A DNA stretch of 37,546 bases from a virus. The notes below the pieces were generated by a model. That model was not told the origin of the DNA. It saw nothing but the letters and a program-made list of their open reading frames with translations, and made no database searches. Position 1 is the stretch's first letter. Every line of letters starts with the position of its first letter. A program made the translations under genes and the position numbers. Positions 35,844 to 37,546 of the stretch are shown here, piece by piece. The DNA is taken from IMG/VR virus record IMGVR_UViG_3300029267_001488, positions 1-37,546 of that record. The stretch is one strand, 5' to 3'.

Positions 35844-36421
35844 ATTGGTTGAAACGAGTATATTTTAAGATAATGAGTTGTTTGTGTTGGTTGGTTGCAA
35901 GAGGAACGGGTTGGATTCACGCACCCTGGACGCATAAAATAACATCTTATGAAGATGTGTTAAGGTTATACGGCACGATTAAAGTAGGAGATATTATATT
36001 AACAAGAACCAGAGGTGAGATGTCAACGCTCACCATACCCGGACAATGGAAACATTCAGCTATATATATAGGGGATAAGAAAATATTACATGCTATTTCG
36101 CCGTGCGTCACGAAAGCATATTTGGCGGATTTAATAATGAAAACAGACTATTTCGCTGTTATGAGAATGAAGGATATGACCGAAGAAGAAGGGAAAGCTA
36201 TTGCGGGATATGCACTTAAATATCTTGGTAGGGATTATGATTTTGGTTTGCAAATATGGGATGAAGACGAGATGTATTGCTCTGAGATTGTGTTCCATAG
36301 TGTTAACAGTGTCCGAGAGAATTACATTGAGCTTAGATATAGAATGGGTTATCCTACTTTCACGCCAAATGATAATTATAAGGCGAGAAAGAAATTTGAT
36401 TTGATAACGGAGTTAAGATAA
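35840..36421 (+). CDS. YiiX/NlpC-P60-type permuted papain-fold hydrolase
   Basis: 193 residues. GDIILTRTRGEM (50-61), GQWKHSAIYIG (68-78, catalytic H72), ILHAIS (82-87) and EMYCSEIVFHSV (144-155, catalytic C147 with E149) match the permuted papain fold of the YiiX/YaeF group, where the His precedes the Cys. Members hydrolyse amide or thioester bonds, including cell-wall peptides or lipid-linked ones. An N-terminal hydrophobic patch (IMSCLCWLVARGTGWIH) could bind membrane. It may be a virion-associated wall hydrolase or a host-targeting enzyme. Confidence 0.72.
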   Translation: MNWLKRVYFKIMSCLCWLVARGTGWIHAPWTHKITSYEDVLRLYGTIKVGDIILTRTRGEMSTLTIPGQWKHSAIYIGDKKILHAISPCVTKAYLADLIMKTDYFAVMRMKDMTEEEGKAIAGYALKYLGRDYDFGLQIWDEDEMYCSEIVFHSVNSVRENYIELRYRMGYPTFTPNDNYKARKKFDLITELR

Positions 36422-37152
36422 TGCCACAAGTAATAGACGGACCCAAAGAACTGAATGAATTACTTGAAAGTGTATATTCTTCCTGTATAATTCAAGGTGG
36501 AAGTGAACAATATTGTTCACAAATATCTTGGACGGCTGCCAAGAATGCAGGATGGAAAAAAGATAATGAAGGCAAGTGGGTAAAGGAGAAATCCATGAAT
36601 AAAGGATTAGGTACAGATGGGAAACCAAACCAAGGAAAACCTAAAACAGATGAGGAAAGATTGAAAGAACATTTTGGTGCCGATTGGAAAAACCATACAG
36701 TTGATGAATTACCCCCACATGGAACAGGATTAGGAAAGAAAAAGAAGAAAAAGAAGAAGGATAAGAAATACAAGAAAGCAGTATGGACAGGAGCCTATAT
36801 TAATGATCTCCCTGATGCTGCATTTGCATATATTGAGCCAGGTGGAACAAAAGATGATGAAGGAAAAACTAAACCACGTGCATTAAGACATCTTCCTCAT
36901 CATAATATGAGTGTAAAGAATCCAAATGAAAAGGATTCAGTTGATCTTCCTCATCTTAGGAACGCACTTGCAAGACTTCCTCAAACAAACCTTTCTGATG
37001 TAGCCAAAGCAAAGGCAAGAAAACATTTAAAGATGCACGCCAAACAACATGAAATTGGTGAATTTGCTAAGAATTTAGATGAGGCAATTGAGGGAGTAGA
37101 GAAAGCAATAAACAAATTTAATGAATCTAAATTTTGGGAAGGGGTCTTATAA
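36421..37152 (+). CDS. ChaB-like protein with scaffold-like C-terminal tail
   Basis: 243 residues. The N-terminal ~55 (ELNELLESVYSSC ... SEQYCSQISWTAAKNAGWKK) resemble a ChaB fold. A basic low-complexity part (GLGKKKKKKKKDKKYKKA) follows, then a domain with LPDAAFAYIEPGG, ALRHLPHHNM, VDLPHLRNALARLPQTNLS (about 196-208) as in phage head proteins with 'LR.ALAR.PQT.L'. The C-terminus, NESKFWEGVL, is close to the scaffold's SENSFWNGVL. It could be a capsid-interior or tail protein that uses the same docking tail as the scaffold. Confidence 0.55.
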   Translation: MPQVIDGPKELNELLESVYSSCIIQGGSEQYCSQISWTAAKNAGWKKDNEGKWVKEKSMNKGLGTDGKPNQGKPKTDEERLKEHFGADWKNHTVDELPPHGTGLGKKKKKKKKDKKYKKAVWTGAYINDLPDAAFAYIEPGGTKDDEGKTKPRALRHLPHHNMSVKNPNEKDSVDLPHLRNALARLPQTNLSDVAKAKARKHLKMHAKQHEIGEFAKNLDEAIEGVEKAINKFNESKFWEGVL

Positions 37153-37546
37153 TGGCTGATAATGAAGGCGCATATGTTACATATAAGGAATTGTTGGAAA
37201 GGTTATATCCTTCACAATATGTAAGTGAAAAAAGTGAAATAACCCTATCCAATAAAGTAGGAGATGTGTTTGAATATGCCGATAATACCTTCACTTTAGC
37301 AGAAGGCGATATACTTTGCCAAGACGTATATGGACAAACAATAACTGTATTACAAACAGGTCCAGATAGAATAACATTAGACGATGGGTCGAATATAGTT
37401 GAAGGTACAGCATATGTGTTTAGGGCAACAAAAACAGTTTTGGAATTTCATGCCCTGAGATTAATGGCTATGCAAACCGTTGATTTATATACAGGACAAT
37501 GGTTTAATAAACGCACACTTACAGTTGAAATTGAAGGAAATAATTC
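37152..37546 (+). CDS. Unknown structural protein, cut off by the window end
   Basis: Starts on the previous gene's stop (ATAATGG), with AAGGGG nearby. The 131 visible residues mix helices and strands (KELLERLYPSQYVSEKS, DVFEYADNTFTLAEGD, RATKTVLEFHALRLMAMQTVDLY). The final visible part resembles the length and style of head-tail connector or tail-completion proteins, but I cannot assign it. The 3' end lies outside the window. Confidence 0.55.
   Translation, partial: MADNEGAYVTYKELLERLYPSQYVSEKSEITLSNKVGDVFEYADNTFTLAEGDILCQDVYGQTITVLQTGPDRITLDDGSNIVEGTAYVFRATKTVLEFHALRLMAMQTVDLYTGQWFNKRTLTVEIEGNN

Noticed and set aside
36492-36773. Minus-strand Phe-rich frame
   Set aside because: Antisense of the poly-lysine stretch in the ChaB-like gene; no ribosome binding site.

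Overview
The window is a piece of an AT-rich, double-stranded DNA tailed phage (Caudoviricetes) or a closely related prophage. The evidence is a packaging and head module in conserved order: large terminase, portal, MuF-like protein, XkdF/S78-type protease, scaffold, HK97-fold major capsid. It is followed by a run of beta-rich virion proteins. Genes are packed tightly with ATGA-type overlaps and very strong AGGAGG ribosome binding sites. That suits a host that relies on Shine-Dalgarno initiation, for example a Firmicute, but the host cannot be fixed from sequence: one small HExxH protein resembles a family I associate with Bacteroidetes. I see no tRNA, rRNA, CRISPR array, integrase, transposase or DNA polymerase.

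Layout. (1) 1-9078, plus strand: a radical SAM enzyme of the lysine 2,3-aminomutase type, a small-terminase-like HTH protein, a cold-shock domain protein, a phosphoribosyltransferase, two tiny poly-lysine peptides and an HNH nuclease. About 26 very small genes follow, many of them zinc-ribbon or single-membrane-span proteins. (2) 9079-11041: mostly non-coding. It holds a G-depleted tract, a 52-bp tandem repeat carrying five near-palindromic AT boxes, a perfect dyad, GC-richer folded DNA, paired palindromic operators, one doubtful ORF, a good promoter and a structured leader. (3) 11042-15619, plus strand: a seven-gene operon, RHH regulator - FolE (GTP cyclohydrolase I) - radical SAM - DpdA-like transglycosylase - GT-B glycosyltransferase - QueD-like protein - ParB-fold protein. 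(4) 15616-19360, minus strand: about 13 tiny unknown genes, each with its own strong ribosome binding site. (5) 19361-20152: a large divergent regulatory region with repeated TTGACA/CAGTAA elements. (6) 20153-21417: a DUF932-type gene and a small gene, then two tandem stem-loops. (7) 21655-37546, plus strand: packaging, head and virion structural genes, including a YiiX-type papain-fold hydrolase and a ChaB-like protein.

How it works together. Region 3 is the highlight. FolE and the QueD-like protein belong to the first steps of 7-deazaguanine (preQ0/queuosine) synthesis from GTP. DpdA-family transglycosylases swap guanine in DNA for a 7-deazaguanine. ParB-fold proteins partner DpdA in the bacterial dpd system. 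The glycosyltransferase and a radical SAM enzyme that does not look like QueE sit between dpdA, folE and queD in the same overlapping operon. This suggests a phage DNA hypermodification beyond dPreQ0, perhaps a sugar-bearing 7-deazaguanine. No QueC and no canonical QueE are visible here, so the host or the rest of the genome must supply those steps, or the product differs.
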